Positions 48,401 through 61,560 of a stretch of 64,000 nt of DNA are shown piece by piece; the stretch's first letter is position 1, and the number at the start of each line of letters is the position of its first letter. The notes under the pieces are model-generated. The model had not been told where the DNA came from. It ran no database searches and saw only the letters and a program-made list of their open reading frames with translations. The position numbers were made by a program, and so were the translations under genes. Origin of the DNA: Lepisosteus oculatus (Eukaryota; Chordata; Actinopteri; Semionotiformes; Lepisosteidae); assembly GCF_040954835.1 (NCBI RefSeq), contig NC_090711.1, positions 10,919,501-10,983,500 on the forward strand, read 5' to 3'.

Positions 48401-51400
48401 CTATACTAATGAATAAGACTTTTGCAATATTAAACATATATATAAGATATATATAAGCCTATAAGATACCCTAATGCAGTTTATACAGTGCACTCCAAGG
48501 ACACAGAAAAAATGATGAAGAAGAATCTTCTGTCTGAATGAGAAGCACTTAGCTGGGCATCACTCAGATCAAAAACAGGAACTACCCCATATTTATTGAC
48601 TTGCTAGATTCTTAGGGTTAATTTGAAATAATTCAGGAAATAAACAGAAAATCACTCAAACTAGGGCAGTTATTTCAGGATTAATTTTTGTGTTAGAGGA
48701 GGGGGGACGTGTAAAATTAAGTCTGATCTTTCATACGTGCTGTGTGCATTGTCTTTTTCAGATTTTCTCTTCTCCTTCTAAAGCTTCTTTTACAATTTTT
48801 AGGGGTGTGAATGACTTTTTAACAGAGCATAACAAACGTCTCATAAATGGGCGTTAAATACATTAGCACATTTCCGAATGTAACCAGTCTGGATTGTGTT
48901 AAGAGCAAGTGGTGTATGTGGGTGTAAACATTCATTCCTATAAAAGCAGAATGCTGTATTGAGAGTTTCATTCCATAACAAATAGATATTTAGCTCAATG
49001 GGGTGTAACAAAAGTCTCTTTTGTTATCTATTATTGTTGTAAATGTGAACTTACCTTGTCTTTTAAACATTCACTTGTAGTACTTGCAGAACCTAGTATA
49101 TATTTACTGTGAGAATTATTAATTGCTTATCACAAGTTACAAAGAACAAAAAAGACAGAAAGCACTGTTAGAAGTGACTTGAATCTGTTCTAATCAGTAC
49201 AGAGATAAAGTACAGTTAACCTTTGCATTCCAGTTGGATCTATTCTAAAGTTCTAAAAATGTTAGTTCTTTCAGGTTTTCAAGTATTTTTTTGTAATTTC
49301 TCACTAACATTTAACTTTCATTTAATTAACAAGTACATGAAATGTTAAAATACTGTGCAATATTTTGGTTTTATGCCTCATTTGGTTCATTTCAGATTGG
49401 AAAAATGACTAGGTAATTGTATGTCAGGTATCAGTTGTTTTGAATAACAGAACTTGAAAATAATAATAATTGAAAGAGTCTTTCCAAAGCTGACTTTGTT
49501 TCTCAAAGAATTATTTTAAAAGTATGCTGGGGTGGATATTTTATTTTAACATCCTTTCAAGTCATTAATTTTTCAAACGTTACTAATGTTTGTAGAATTA
49601 ACTGATGATTTCTTGCTTTCATGGGAGTATAGCAGCACAGCCCCCTGAGTACATTTAAGATTTTTTTCACATGTGGTCCCATTGTTGCCTTATTTATCAC
49701 TGGCACAGCTGATGAGATGTGGAGTGTGACAGTCACACTGCAGGCCACATTATTGCAGGGTAAAACAACCTATTTCATTTTGACTGGTGTGAATTTATTC
49801 TTCACTCCTTTATTCAACAGCACAGAAAATGCAATGACATAGAAGACTGATCTAACACCCCCTTCCCCCAACACTTAGAGTGCATTGTAAACTAATTCAG
49901 AGTGCAGTCTATTACATACATCATACCAGTACACTTAAATAGCATATACACGTATATAGGTTTATGATTCAATCCTTAATATAAAATTATTAAGAAGGGC
50001 CACCTGTAACAAACTGCTTTATGCAGTACTGCACTGTTTTAGCCTTTGTTTGAGGTTCTTATTAGTCGCATTAGGTTCTGGAAATGGCTGACAATTTTAT
50101 TTCATTTGCATAAATCAAAACCTTCAATTCATGACATATCTGTTCTCAGAATTTCACATCAACAGAATTCAGTTTCACTTTACAGTTGTAAATGGAAATT
50201 ATGGTTACATAAACACTGCACATGTATTTTAAAATCCTACACAGAAAAAAGTATTGTATTCATGAGTATTCACTATATTCATGGATTTCCAGTTTGACCA
50301 AATGTCAGTAAGTAGCTTCTGGCTCAGAGTGCAGGGGGTGTCCCATGGTTTGGACATAACCTGTCCAAGCCTGTGCTTTGTCACTAACTGGTGGCTCGCA
50401 ATTGGCAGGGTACCAGCGTTGAGTGTCCATTAATTAGGCTGGATTCTGTCAGCTTTAATCATAATTTCATAATTTAAATGATGAACACATAAGGTGGGAG
50501 CTGCATGGATACGTACTGTATGAAAAACACATACAGTAGATGTAAAAAGTTAGCTATGGAAATGGATGACTTCCACAATTGGATCTCACTCATCAAAGTT
50601 AGCCCCTGAGCTCATCTATAAAGAAGTGATTCATCTGAAGAGATTGTTAAAAATGATACTCACTGCACTTATGTTAAGTTTTCTTTTTTCTAATGTACTT
50701 GATTTGACTGCAAGAGAATAGCTTATCTAGAAGAAAATTGGATGTTTTTGAGTGTTCAGCATTCATTTCCTCCATTGATTTCTTTGGGTGGTTATGTGAC
50801 TTACATGAGTGTATTAGGACATTCCTTCACCACGTTGTACTGAGCTTAACAACATAAACACTACTTCAACACAGTCAAATTCAAGCACAATGTAAGTCAA
50901 TTATGAATCATTATAGTGGGTGGCGTTATAGCATGTCCTTTAGCATCTGGCTGCCAATGATTTTCATCATAAATACAATTTTTAGTGTTACTGAATGCAG
51001 TATTTTAAAGAAGGTACTCGGAACAAATGAGCAATAGGTTGTTGAAAGATTAAGGCTAGCTAGTGTGTGAGCAAAATCTGTTATCATCTGATTCTAATAT
51101 TAAGCCACTAGGGGATCTAGTGCACCAAGCTGAGCCATGCACGCCTTAATTCTACCCTTTATTGAATCAATCAAGATAATCACTTTCCATGGCTTTGGTA
51201 AGAAAGAGTTTGTTGATTTGTTTGGTTTGTTGAGAGTATTGTTGGTTAAGTTGTAGTTACAGCACCTACTGTATAGTAAATGTAAGGCAACTGACCAGAG
51301 AAACACATCTCAATGCCTTCTCTTGGCTGCATTTCCTTGACTGACTTATCTTCCTAATATCATTTATGGTCTGTTACCCTCAAAACTGTACTCTGATGGA

Positions 51401-54400
51401 CAATTCCAATTCAGTTATTGCTCTATAATTGATAGAATACAAAGCCCCATGTTTAAAACTAATAATTATTTGTTTTCTTTTGCCTCCATAAACATCTGCT
51501 TAGATACTACTACAGGATTCCTTAACAGAGATTTAAAAAAAAAAACTGTCTGCAATTGCATGAATTAACTTGTTCTAACACAAAATTAAGCACTTCATTT
51601 ACAGTAGATGCCTTGTTTTCCTGTGCACCATTATTAGCTCTGATAAAAAAGCTCATTTGCCTTACAGGTCAAACAGAAGCAGAACCTGTGTACAATTAGC
51701 AGCTTGCTCTATCACTATAATTAAGAAACTGCATCTGTTTAAAATCTGTTTAAAGGCAGTTAGATCAAGAACAAAAAAGCAAAGGCCAGGCATATACTGT
51801 ATACATTACAGACAAAAGTGAGAGGGATAAGCTAACTTTGCCAAAATCAATCCCAGCAGACATGACCAACCACAGTTCTATTACAAAGGGCAATCATCAT
51901 AATCTGTTCCCTTCTATGAATAATTTTATTTCTAGTTGTGTAACTTTGATTCACTAAATTATGATACAATAGTGAGATGCCATTGTACTATATGTAGACT
52001 GGGTTTATACAGTAATATACACTGTGGTTAATTATTTTTTCTTTCAATTCCATAATTACTGTCATCTTTCCTTAAATGTATAATAAATTATACATAAAGT
52101 GTGAGGATCTCTGTAGTTTTGCAAATGCTGTCTTTACAGTGTGTATGAGTATTTCAGTTAATAACAATCTTTGAAGTAAAACATTGCATCTTCATTAACT
52201 GTCCAGAACATGTCAGTGTTAGCTAACAAACTAAATCTCAGGTCAAAAGATTGTATTAATGTGTTTTAGAGACTATCTTGATTTACTGGACATCTAGAAT
52301 AGAAACATCTAATGTTACATTAGATGTTTAGAAACACATTTTTGACATTTTTGTATAACAAAAATAAGTGCCGGTATGGACTACATGTTTTCTATAAATA
52401 TTTTTACACAAGAAAGATTTTGAAATACATCTATCCATTTTCTATATACTATATAACCTTTTAAGGAGACTTAGTTATTATGCTTGTAGAACAATAATTT
52501 TATTCTGTCAACCTGGAATGATCTAATAAATACAGAACTGTGATTTTTAGCAGCACAGATGATCTTCTGTTTCCTCAAATAAAACATTAATTCTTAGTTT
52601 AAGAATTAGTTATTAGTTTAAAGGCAATATCAATATCATTGGTTACCACACATTGCACAAACAGTTGACTGAAAAACAAAAGGAAGTTTTTACATTGTAC
52701 ACATAGTATGTATTATTAAATTATTTAATTTCTATAATAAGCAATACATTGTTATTAGAAATCTGTAAATGAATTCATTGTTGCAAATGAAAAATATGTA
52801 CAGTATACTGTAAATACAGTATTTGTAATTTTTTTCAACTATAATGTTTCAAAAATTAAATTTTTAAAAAATACTGTAAAAGGCTTTTTAGATAAGGTAT
52901 TCTGTGCAGAAACCAACAGTTTCAGGTTGAGATATCATTAGTGTATGAAAGGAAGATGTTAAATTTGGAGCTTCAAATAGAACAGCCATACAGTATAATC
53001 AGAAAAGCACTTAGGAGGATGTCAGTGCAGAAACTGAAAAACGTTCAACTGTTTATTTCTTTCTTTCAGCCATTTCCATCTCTGGGGGTTTAAGTGCACA
53101 GATTCTTCAAGAAGTATGCTTTTTAGCTCAATGGTACAGAATACATTTTTAAAAAACTTAGTAAAGAGTAGTTCAGAAGTATCTCTATGGTATTGGAAAA
53201 AAAAAACGTATAGTAAACTGATCTGATGGTCAGGCAAAAGATACACTAGACTTTTTTTTTTCTCCAAGTTTTATTTTCTAGCTCTGTCACTCCTCTGACA
53301 GTTCTTTTGTCCCGTCTGAAGCCATGTCACAAACAAAAGGTAGAGAAAAGACCCTTCAGAATGAAAAGTTCTAATTCTCAGTAGAATGTGCGTAGCTTGG
53401 GTTGGAAGTTTGCAATTTCCAAATGACCTATTCTTTTCTTTCACACATTTCTCAGAAACTTCAAAGCATTGTTTTAATTTAAATGTATTATTTTAAATAA
53501 GTGCTAAATAAAAATAACTGCCATGATAGCGTCCTATGTGCAGTGCTAGGTGGTACGTTACAGTACAATACAGTATAATTTTCACAGAGATTATTTTACA
53601 CTGAAGAGATGCTTGAGGTCTAAAGCTTGATTGAAAATAACATAGAACACTCAGTCCAAATCACTCAGCTTTTATCTTGTGGTTTTTATATTCATTAAGA
53701 TTGCAGCAAAGTGCTTGTAATCCAATCCTAAAATGAAAGGGTTTAATTACAGAGTGGTCAACAGAAATTATGCATTGATTGCACCGGCAGGTAACACATC
53801 TGGTGGTGGGTTCCAAAATAAGCATTTTCTTTTTTCTGGTTTCTAACATTACAGGAATTTGATACAGATGACTGATGTGTTCTTACTGCATGGAGCTAAA
53901 AGGCTGGCATGCTTATTCAAGTTGTTATAGTTTGTTGTGCAACGTGCATGCATCACTGCTTAATTATTTGTTGAGTTTTATTAAAATATTAAAAACAATA
54001 AAGCAAGATTAGGAGTTTTTTTGCAAGGAGTGGGACTCCTGTGTCTGCTGTTTTGTGTTCCTATTGAGCTGTTAATCACCATGCTAATTGATGCCATTAA
54101 TTGACTTACTTGCTTTTGTTTTCTTGGTTTAAAAATACCTTGTTTTAATTATATTGTTCCATACAGACCTCAGCAATCTCTCCTCAGCATATTGATTAAT
54201 CCTTTGTTCCCTTATTTCTAACTTTTAGCAATGTAAAGTATGTGTTAAATGCATGATGAGCAAACCCAGGTGGGAATCAGGCCACACACCTGTGAGGGCA
54301 GAGTTCTGAAAATCACAACCTGGTACAGGGTTCATACTCATTTAACAGTTAAAGAGCTAAAAGCAAACTTAAAAATATTTCTTAGAGCACTTAGTTTGTA

Positions 54401-56762
54401 AGATTGTGTGAAACCTTAAAGGTGAAAGAAGTTCAGTCTTTAGATCAAGAGTCAAAGTCTAATATGGAATGATTTCAACAGTCTTTCAAGATATCACCAC
54501 AATCCTTAACAGCAATAGTGGGGCTGGTAAGTGAAAAACTAATTTTTAGCACATGTAGTGTTTGAAAGAGCTCTTGATTTGTTAATGAATTCATTATCAA
54601 ACTTTCATCTGATAACCTTGTACCCATCAGTTCTAAAATACTGTACTTCTTGGATTGTCTGCATAGCAGTGTAAATTTTCTTCAAATCTAAAAAAATGTT
54701 TTGTTATTTTTTTAAGAGCATAAGAAAGTCATTCACCCATCTTACTTGCCTTGTAGAAATGTAATGATTAAAGATCTCTATGAAAACTCTTCTTAGTTCC
54801 AGTGAGTCAGTGTGAATAAATCTCTTTCAGTGTGAGTGTATAGAAAGTGAATTCTTTCAGTGAAGAATTCTCTTTTTCCCAGTCTTGAAACTAGCTTGTC
54901 TTAATTCCCATGTAATGAGACAATACTGATGCTAACAATGCAACTCAAAACTGGGTTGTAAGCACTATTATCTGACTTTATTCTCAAGTCATAATATAAA
55001 GAATGTAAAGAAATATTCTTCATACCATAGTGCATTTGGACTACTGTCTTAAGATCCACATGACACGTGAGATCAAGGACTTGTAGGCTTTTCTCAGTGG
55101 TGATGAAAGTTTAAACAAGGTTGAAACAGATTAGAGCGGTTGGCAACAAGTCAGTAACAATAGCTCACTGACACACGTTCTACAGGATTGTGCAGTTAGG
55201 GCAAAAGACGGATTGAAATTCATTATTTTAAAGATATGCTTCAGTGCGGGCATTTAATCTTTGTGACACAGGTTAGAGCTGCTTTGACCTCCAACATGCA
55301 GCCAGGATATCAATATTTGACAGATAGTTGCGGAGGTAAAAATAAATACATACAAATGGATTTTGATGCTCATTTAGGGTGGGCCCCTTTCTGTTTTCAC
55401 AATTAGTTTATTACAAAAGGAAATCTTTCTGGAGCAACTCCATTGTGCTAGGAACAATGTGCAGTCTGTTTTTTTTTTCTTTTTCTTTCTTGTTTTCATT
55501 TCACCTCGAGCTAACTTTCAAGTCTAATTCCTTGCACATTGACTTCAGTCAAACCCTCTTCTTAGGTTGAGGTTGAGGTGGTTGAAAGGATGTGGTCAAA
55601 AACCTGGAGTTAAGTTTAGACTGCTTGGTTCATTCTAGTAGATGTTCAAAAGCAAGCTTTCCCAGGATGGCTAGGAAATTCAATTCTGCTTGAAGAGACC
55701 TTACTTTGTCACGTTGCACCATGGCTCTGAAATTAACTGGATGGATCTATTAAATAGAAAAAAATGAAATAAAAAAAGCTATCAGAAAATAGAAATTGTT
55801 TATTTTAGGTATATTTCCTTTACTCATTTTACTTTTTTTACTGTCTCTCGTGCTTTTGGGCATTTGTTTCTGATAAGGCCTTTAAAACTGGGAATTTCTT
55901 AAATGTGGTCTGAAGATGCAAACAAGGTTGTAACTGACAGCTGTAGGAGTAATGGTTAGGGCTCTGCAACTTTAAGGATTCAGGTTCAAGTTCTAGATGT
56001 TTCACTGCTATTGTAGCCCTGAGCAAAGAGAGACTGATTGCTTCAGTCGAATGCTCAGGTGGATACAAACATAAGTCTCTTTGGATGAAAGTGTTAGCCA
56101 AATTAATAATAATTAACAATAGCGTGGTGACTGTGGAGTTACATGTTGGTTATTATGCTCTGTCACTGTAATTGCAATTAAATAGCACATAATTATTTCA
56201 TTCATTCCTGACTAATTGTTTCATAAAGTGGTTAACAAAAAGTTTCTTCAAGTTAATTGTCTTTACCTTGTGGCAAGAGGGACATTGTACTCTGGCCCTG
56301 CTCTGCTTATAGAAAAGCAAAAAATACATGAAGTATATTCTTACAGGAATGTAGAAGAATGTTTATGCTTATTTAATTGTCTCCTTAATTGAATTACTGA
56401 CCATCAGTATCAGCAGTTGGAAAGCTTCAACAATGCTAATTACAACTTATAAGGACAGTCCTGCAAAAAACATCTGTGGGGACTTCACTCTGGAGTGTGT
56501 GTTCATGTTTTTCTCTATTCAGGGGGAAAAAGGTACATTTTCTTTTGGAGAAAAAAAAACATTGAGCAGAAATGTATGCAGTCAACTGTGAATCTGTGAA
56601 AGCATTGCCGAGAGAACCATGGAGAGAGCTCTGTGTAACCTATTTATATCTTTACATTTTATTAATAATGAAAATGGATCCTGACTTTCATGACTTAAAG
56701 GAGCCATTGCTGTAGTACTGTAAAGTATGTTAATTTTCCTTCATACTGAATTGCAGGAAGGG
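42476..56762. other. Long gene desert (about 14 kb)
   Basis: No exon, RNA gene or well-preserved transposon could be supported. The sequence is uniformly AT-rich. A short stretch at about 46895-46960 (GATCCTCAGAGATCCCTGTC, then TTTTTATTCCAAATGTGTTTAATTCAAGCC) resembles the interior of the MITE family at 34627. A perfect inverted repeat lies at 52303-52329, and a T-rich run at about 55470-55500. The 149-codon frame at 45466-45915 has no recognisable domain and no splice context. Conserved non-coding elements for cbln4 would be sought here. Confidence 0.5.
52303..52329. repeat. Perfect 12-bp inverted repeat, 3-nt loop
   Basis: AAACATCTAATG (52303-52314), loop TTA, CATTAGATGTTT (52318-52329). 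It sits in otherwise unremarkable AT-rich DNA. Confidence 0.85.
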
Positions 56763-57112
56763 GTTCCCGAGAGGCTTAATTGGTAAAGGAGGAATCCCGG
56801 TCCCAGGCTGATCTCTGTGATCTAGGTGTTTTGGATTCACTAGGTCTCTAGTGATCAGGATTCCTGAAGGTGTGGTGCATGATTGAGTGTTATCAAGGCT
56901 AGGCTGGGAATCCGACTGTCAGGTCTTGGCAGCACCAAAACCACGCAGGATACTGGGAGCCTGCAGATGTGCCTTTCCTCCATTCAGCGCTGAATAGGCT
57001 GCTCAATTTTGTCATTTTCCCCACATGTGGCTGCAGGGCTCATATCCCTGAGGCTTAACCTGGAAAAACATGATTTCAAATTGGGTGGATACATTAAAAA
57101 AATAAAATTGTG
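56763..57112 (+). mobile_element. tRNA-derived SINE, diverged full-length copy
   Basis: The start GGGTTCCCGAGAGGCTTAATTGGTAAAGG matches a tRNA-like head with an A-box region. A B-box-like GGTGTTTTGGATTC follows about 50 nt later. The body contains GGGAATCC, a CTGCAGATGTGC segment, and an end TTCAAATTGGGTGGATACATTAAAAAAATAAAAT, an A-rich tail. The head, the mid-body GGGAATCC and the AAATTGGG end are the order of a SINE seen in many non-teleost and some teleost fishes (recalled from general knowledge). Confidence 0.6.
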
Positions 57113-57807
57113 GAGAAACCTCCCACTTTCTCAAGAGTTTGCCTTCTTGAGGCCCATGAGTGCAACATGATGGCGATTAAAATGTGCTTCCTTTTTGGGG
57201 CCCCCTCTTCCCTTGAAAACATCCAAACTAGTCACTGTCTGCTGGTGCAGTTGAGACGCTCCTGACCACGTTCACAAACTGGGGGCCCATTTGTGCTAGT
57301 GGGCATCTGAATTTGCTTATTCATACAGTATGACTGAGAATACATGCAGTTATAGTATCTTTTACTGTGGAAATCTTGTTAAAATAAAGAGCTCATGATA
57401 TGTTGTGTTATTGTGAACTCAGGTGGAATGATAACATAAAACCTCCAGGGCTAGGAATGCATATACTGTACAGTATCTCAGTGAGTCAATGATATGTTTT
57501 TTGCTTATGTGAAAAAAGATTTCTAAATTAAATAAATACAAAATTTTCATATCTGTGGAAGTTATGCATTTATTTTACCATTATACACTGACCTACAGTA
57601 CTATAGTCTGCAGTACCAGACCAGAGTTTGTCCTCTGTGTGCAGTACTGTGAAAGAAGGCTGACTGAAGAAGAGTAATGCCTTTGGAGCACTACTGAAGG
57701 CAACAACAGTAATTGCACTCTAACATGTCTGCTCTTATAGCCAAAAGTCTTTAAAGGCAGCGGTTAATGGGGAAACAGAAGGCAAGAAATCACTTGCTGT
57801 ACTGTAT
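57113..57807. other. Intergenic DNA, nothing recognised
   Basis: A slightly GC-richer stretch follows the SINE (57113-57300) and then AT-rich sequence. It contains several TACTGTA/ACAGTA words near 57465 and 57595. No gene is supported. Confidence 0.45.
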
Positions 57808-58115
57808 GTTGTGCACTGGTTGGCATTCATGCTTTGCAGCATTGTGGCCCTGGGTTCAATTTCTGGAGTGCTATTTGTGTGGAGTTTGCATGTTCTCCCC
57901 AAGTTTGCCTGGGTTTCCTTCAAGTGCTTTGTTTTTTTTCCCACAGTCCAAAGATATGCTAGTAGATTATATGGCTTCTTTACAATTGGTATGATCGTGT
58001 GTTTGTGTCTGTCTGTGTACATTCTGCAATGGACTGGTGTTCCATTTTGAGGGTTTAACCTGCCTTGCACCCTGGGCCACTGTCACCCTGAATTGCATAA
58101 GCTGTTATAGAAAGT
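57808..58115 (+). mobile_element. tRNA-headed fish SINE, near full-length copy S5
   Basis: It begins TGTGCACTGGTTGGCATTC (A-box remnant), then CCCTGGGTTCAATTTCTGG (B-box remnant), then GTGTGGAGTTTGCATGTTCTCCCC, GGGTTTCCTTCAAGTGC, CCCACAGTCCAAAGATATGCTAGTAG, CTGCAATGGACTGGTGTTCCATT, and CACCCTGAATTGCATAAGC. It is the most complete copy in the window. Both-strand ORFs here are repeat-derived. Confidence 0.75.
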
Positions 58116-59117
58116 GATGTGACAATCTGATGTGATTAGGAAGTTTCTTGATCACTACTCATATATCGTTATGGCTACAGGATCTCATATCTATATAGTT
58201 ACCATACCATATCTCCACAAAAAAACTCTGAACATTCAGTGGACATTTTGCAACTGGATTTGTTTGGAAGTATTTTTTGCATAGAATCCACTCTGACTAC
58301 TACCCAGTGCTTGATTTTATATAGTGATGTTCTAGAGTTCAATGTGAAAGCTTCAGATATTGATATTTTCCTATGCCTTTAGGGCAAACCCATGGTGAAA
58401 CCAATATTTTTTGATAATGAGGTTAACAACAAAAGTCAGTAACATAGTAATTTGCAGTCAAGTAAATCCATTATCTTTTGCGGTCTGCTCGGTTTTCTTT
58501 ATTTCCTGTAAAACAAAAAATAGATGCCAGTGAGTGGAGCTCAGTTATTTAAGTCACTGATGCTTATGCATGAAAAGACCATAACAAGTTCATGGGAACT
58601 AGACTTCATGTCTGACACATGCTGAGGTTGCCTGGAGTTCAAATAGAGGGTTTCAGTTCCCAAGCGACCCCCTACGGTTAATATATACCTACAGTATACA
58701 TCCATAAGATATTGTGACTTGATATTGTGTGTAAGAATACTTGTAAGAACTACAGTATTAGTAATAGAACGTGAAGCAGACCCCTGGAGTGAAATAAATA
58801 CACTTTATTCAGCAGCAGTGCTTTGTGCAAGACTCCAATGCACAGACAGCACATCTCATAGGAGACATTATGCCACAAAGGTTGCAAACAGGATAGATTG
58901 CAGAGACAGGCATTGCAAGGCCACTCGTTTCAGACAGATACAAATTCCACCTTGTCTATGAAACTGTAATTCCAGCATTCTAACCAACCAGACTATACCT
59001 ATCCCAGACACTTGGGGAGCTTCACAGGCAGATGGTTTTCCACTCTATTATATATTCCACTATGATGCATACTATATTTTAGCTATTTAAAATTGTACTT
59101 GTACAGTATTTTAAGCA
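58116..59117. other. Gene-free DNA
   Basis: No supported gene. The frame at 58719-58961 is in a moderately GC-rich patch without domain similarity that I can recognise. I note it only as sequence of unknown origin. Confidence 0.45.
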
Positions 59118-59610
59118 GGTGCCTGGATGGTTAGCATTGCTGCATTGCAGTGATGGGGCCTGGATCAAATTCCTATGGTGCTATCTGCGTGGTCTGTATA
59201 TCCCCCATGTGTCAGGTGTTCTGATTTTCATAGATGTGCTGGGAGGTAAAGTGGCTATTGGAAACTTAACCTTGGTGCGAGTGTGTGCGTCTATGTGCTC
59301 TGTGATGGGCTGGCATCCGATTTGGGGTGTAAACAGCTAAACCACCTATTCAGGTGGGTGACTGCGTCAGCATGCGTACGCTGCAAAGGAACAAGTAATA
59401 GGTTTATTCTATGCTGACAAAAGAAGAAAGAAGCCTTCTTCACACCTGAAGAAGGCTCCACAGCCGAAACGTGGTGTTTTCTTTCTTCTTTTTTTCAGCA
59501 TGGAATAAACTTATTACTTGTTCCTTTGTAAACCACCTATTTCTTGCCGGGATGGGCTCCACTGTCACTCAGGATTTGATGAAGCAGTTAGATAATAGAG
59601 AGTTGTACAG
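59118..59610 (+). mobile_element. tRNA-headed fish SINE copy S6, split by a later insertion
   Basis: The first part (59118-59350) has GATGGTTAGCATTGCTGCATTGCAG, GGATCAAATTCCTATGG, TGTGATGGGCTGGCATCCGATTTGGGGTG. The second part resumes at 59529 with CTTGCCGGGATGGGCTCCACTG and GATTTGATGAAGCAGTTAGATAATAGAGAG. Removing 59351-59528 and one copy of the 13-bp duplication restores the family order, so the SINE was present first. Confidence 0.75.
59351..59528. mobile_element. Small foldback insertion, Penelope-like, with hammerhead-like core
   Basis: The 178-bp insert is flanked by exact 13-bp direct repeats TAAACCACCTATT (59338-59350 and 59529-59541), a target-site duplication. It contains long inverted arms: 59383-59430 (GCAAAGGAACAAGTAATAGG...) and 59481-59528 (...CCTATT/CTTATTACTTGTTCCTTTG), about 48 bp each with only a few mismatches. 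Between the arms, CTGAAGA (59446-59452), a GGCT/AGCC stem and GAAAC (59466-59470) follow the order of a hammerhead ribozyme core, a motif known from Penelope-like elements. No protein is encoded. The class assignment is an inference; a plain foldback MITE is the alternative. Confidence 0.7.
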
Positions 59611-61277
59611 TATATTCAGAAAGGTGCATTTGCAATTATTTGGGTTTTATTTTAAGCTAACCTATCTGCATTTTAATAACTACTATAATCACCTTAATAA
59701 AATAATATTGATCTGAAGTTGGCTTTGTAGACATGATCCTTTCAGTATGGCAGTCGTTTACTATAACTTTATAAAACCTTCAGTAATTGATTCATAATAG
59801 ACATATCTTGGTCTTTTGTGCTATTATTGTGATGACATTTCATATAGAACAGTAAAAAAAATGTTTATCCATTTAAATAGATGAAGAGAAATGTTCTTAA
59901 ATATGTTTATATCTATTGAAAATTAATCTTCTTAATCATCTTTCCTGCTATAATACACCTAGTGCATTTTTATTTATTGTACTGTATTGTAAAAGTTCTG
60001 TAGTGTTTTATTTGCATTATATTTTACATTTGATCAGTGACCTCTAAAAGTTTAAAGACAAGCACTGCTGTTGTCATCCAAGCACAGACACTAATGCTTC
60101 ATGCCCAATTATATTTTGTACCTGGTAATAGATATTTTCCTGATTTTTTTTTATTAAAGGTACAAATTACATTTCTGGGAAGAATTGAAAATGAGCATTT
60201 CTCATATTCTTCTACTCGATGGGAAACAATTTATTTTACAACAATTTTTGCATTTCTTCCATTTTATACCCACTCAATTTGGAATTGGCATTTCTTTCTT
60301 TACTTCTCAGCTTGCTGCAATGATCCTTGCACTGCTTGGAGAGATTGAGGATGTGCAGTTGGGCTCCTCTGATCTTTTTACCCAAAGATGCCTTCATCTT
60401 TTTACGGACTGCAGGCTCTGCTTTGCTTAAGAGAAAGCTTAATGACTAATGGAGGAGTCTGCAGTCAGTCACCCAGGAAGTCACAATCACTCACTGTTTT
60501 GATTACAGTACACTGGTTAATAATCCTGCTCCTAGTGGAATTGTGAAACCTGGTCATCACACAACCCAGACCTTCACTGTTTGGACCATTCAGAAACCCC
60601 AAAACCATCTTTTTGTTAAATACAAAAAAAAATCGGGCTCAAATTGGAATTTTGTGCATCATGTCCTCAGGTGACAGCACAACAGGTGGCTGGCATGTTG
60701 CAAGAGTCACGGCAACAGTATGTGGCAAGACATATGACTTATCCCAGTTCTTCCTGTGGCAGAATTTAAAACAGAAATCCTGGTCATAGTCAGCAAATAA
60801 TAATAGCTCAATCCTGTGCTCTAACAAGCAACGCTTGTATGGTGCTCTGCCTGTGTCTTGTTTGTTTTTTTTCCCCATCACTGGTTATATGCAGCAAATT
60901 TGTAAAGCTTGGAGTTGAATTTGAAAACTATATTACAGTTGGTAGTGTTGATAAACCACTACTATTTGGATCAGAATTTATAATCCAGTGCCCCACCATG
61001 GTGATCAGAAGGTACTGTCACTGAGGTGAAAACATTCCACTATTTCATGTACTGACCGTTTGGCCATTAAAGATCCCACTGTACATTTTGCAAGAATTAA
61101 GGGTGTTTATCCCTTATCTCCTGACTGAATTCCATTCTAGGTTCAATCTAGCCTCCCTAAAGTTCACATGTAATTTGTAAAATAGACTCTTGGCATAATT
61201 GTTCATTTTTCTCCAGTATCTGCTATGTGCTGGGACTTCTGGTGCTGCACTTCAGTGGTGGATGAAGTGTGTCACCT
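59611..61277. other. Gene-free DNA
   Basis: AT-rich intergenic sequence. Open frames at 60037-60430 overlap one another in different frames and show no domains. A moderately GC-richer segment at about 60440-60850 is unidentified. Confidence 0.45.
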
Positions 61278-61560
61278 CATAAGAACATAAGGATCGCAAA
61301 ACACAAGAATAGGCCATTCAGCCCATCGAGTCCATTTGGTAGTTTGTACTGTAGCTACTGTAACTGAGCCAACGAGCTCATACTGCCATTTCATAAAGGG
61401 AGCAGGTATCCGCTTCAACGACAGGGCTGGTTAACTTGTTCCATATTCTCAAAAACTTCCACATATTTTCCACTTGGGTCCCCTGGTTTATTTTTCAGTG
61501 TAGATTCTGGAGAAGTGTTAATTCTTGTAACAGGTCCCCTCATAGTCTAAAACAGCTCAG
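61278..61560 (-). mobile_element. LINE 3'-end fragment
   Basis: The plus strand starts AAGAACATAAGG and AGGCCATTCAGCCCATCGAG, the inverted 3' end of a common fish LINE family. The minus strand encodes the C-terminal segment FLRIWNKLTSPVVEADTC, matching the family's WN-LP-VVEA-type ending. It is the opposite orientation to the fragments at 37700 and 40465. Confidence 0.65.

Noticed and set aside
48430..48460. AT-rich dinucleotide patches (also near 690 and 24910) as microsatellites
   Set aside because: The perfect TA runs are only about 8-12 bp long, too short to call.
57735..58070. Open frames on both strands at the same place
   Set aside because: They are readings of a tRNA-headed SINE.
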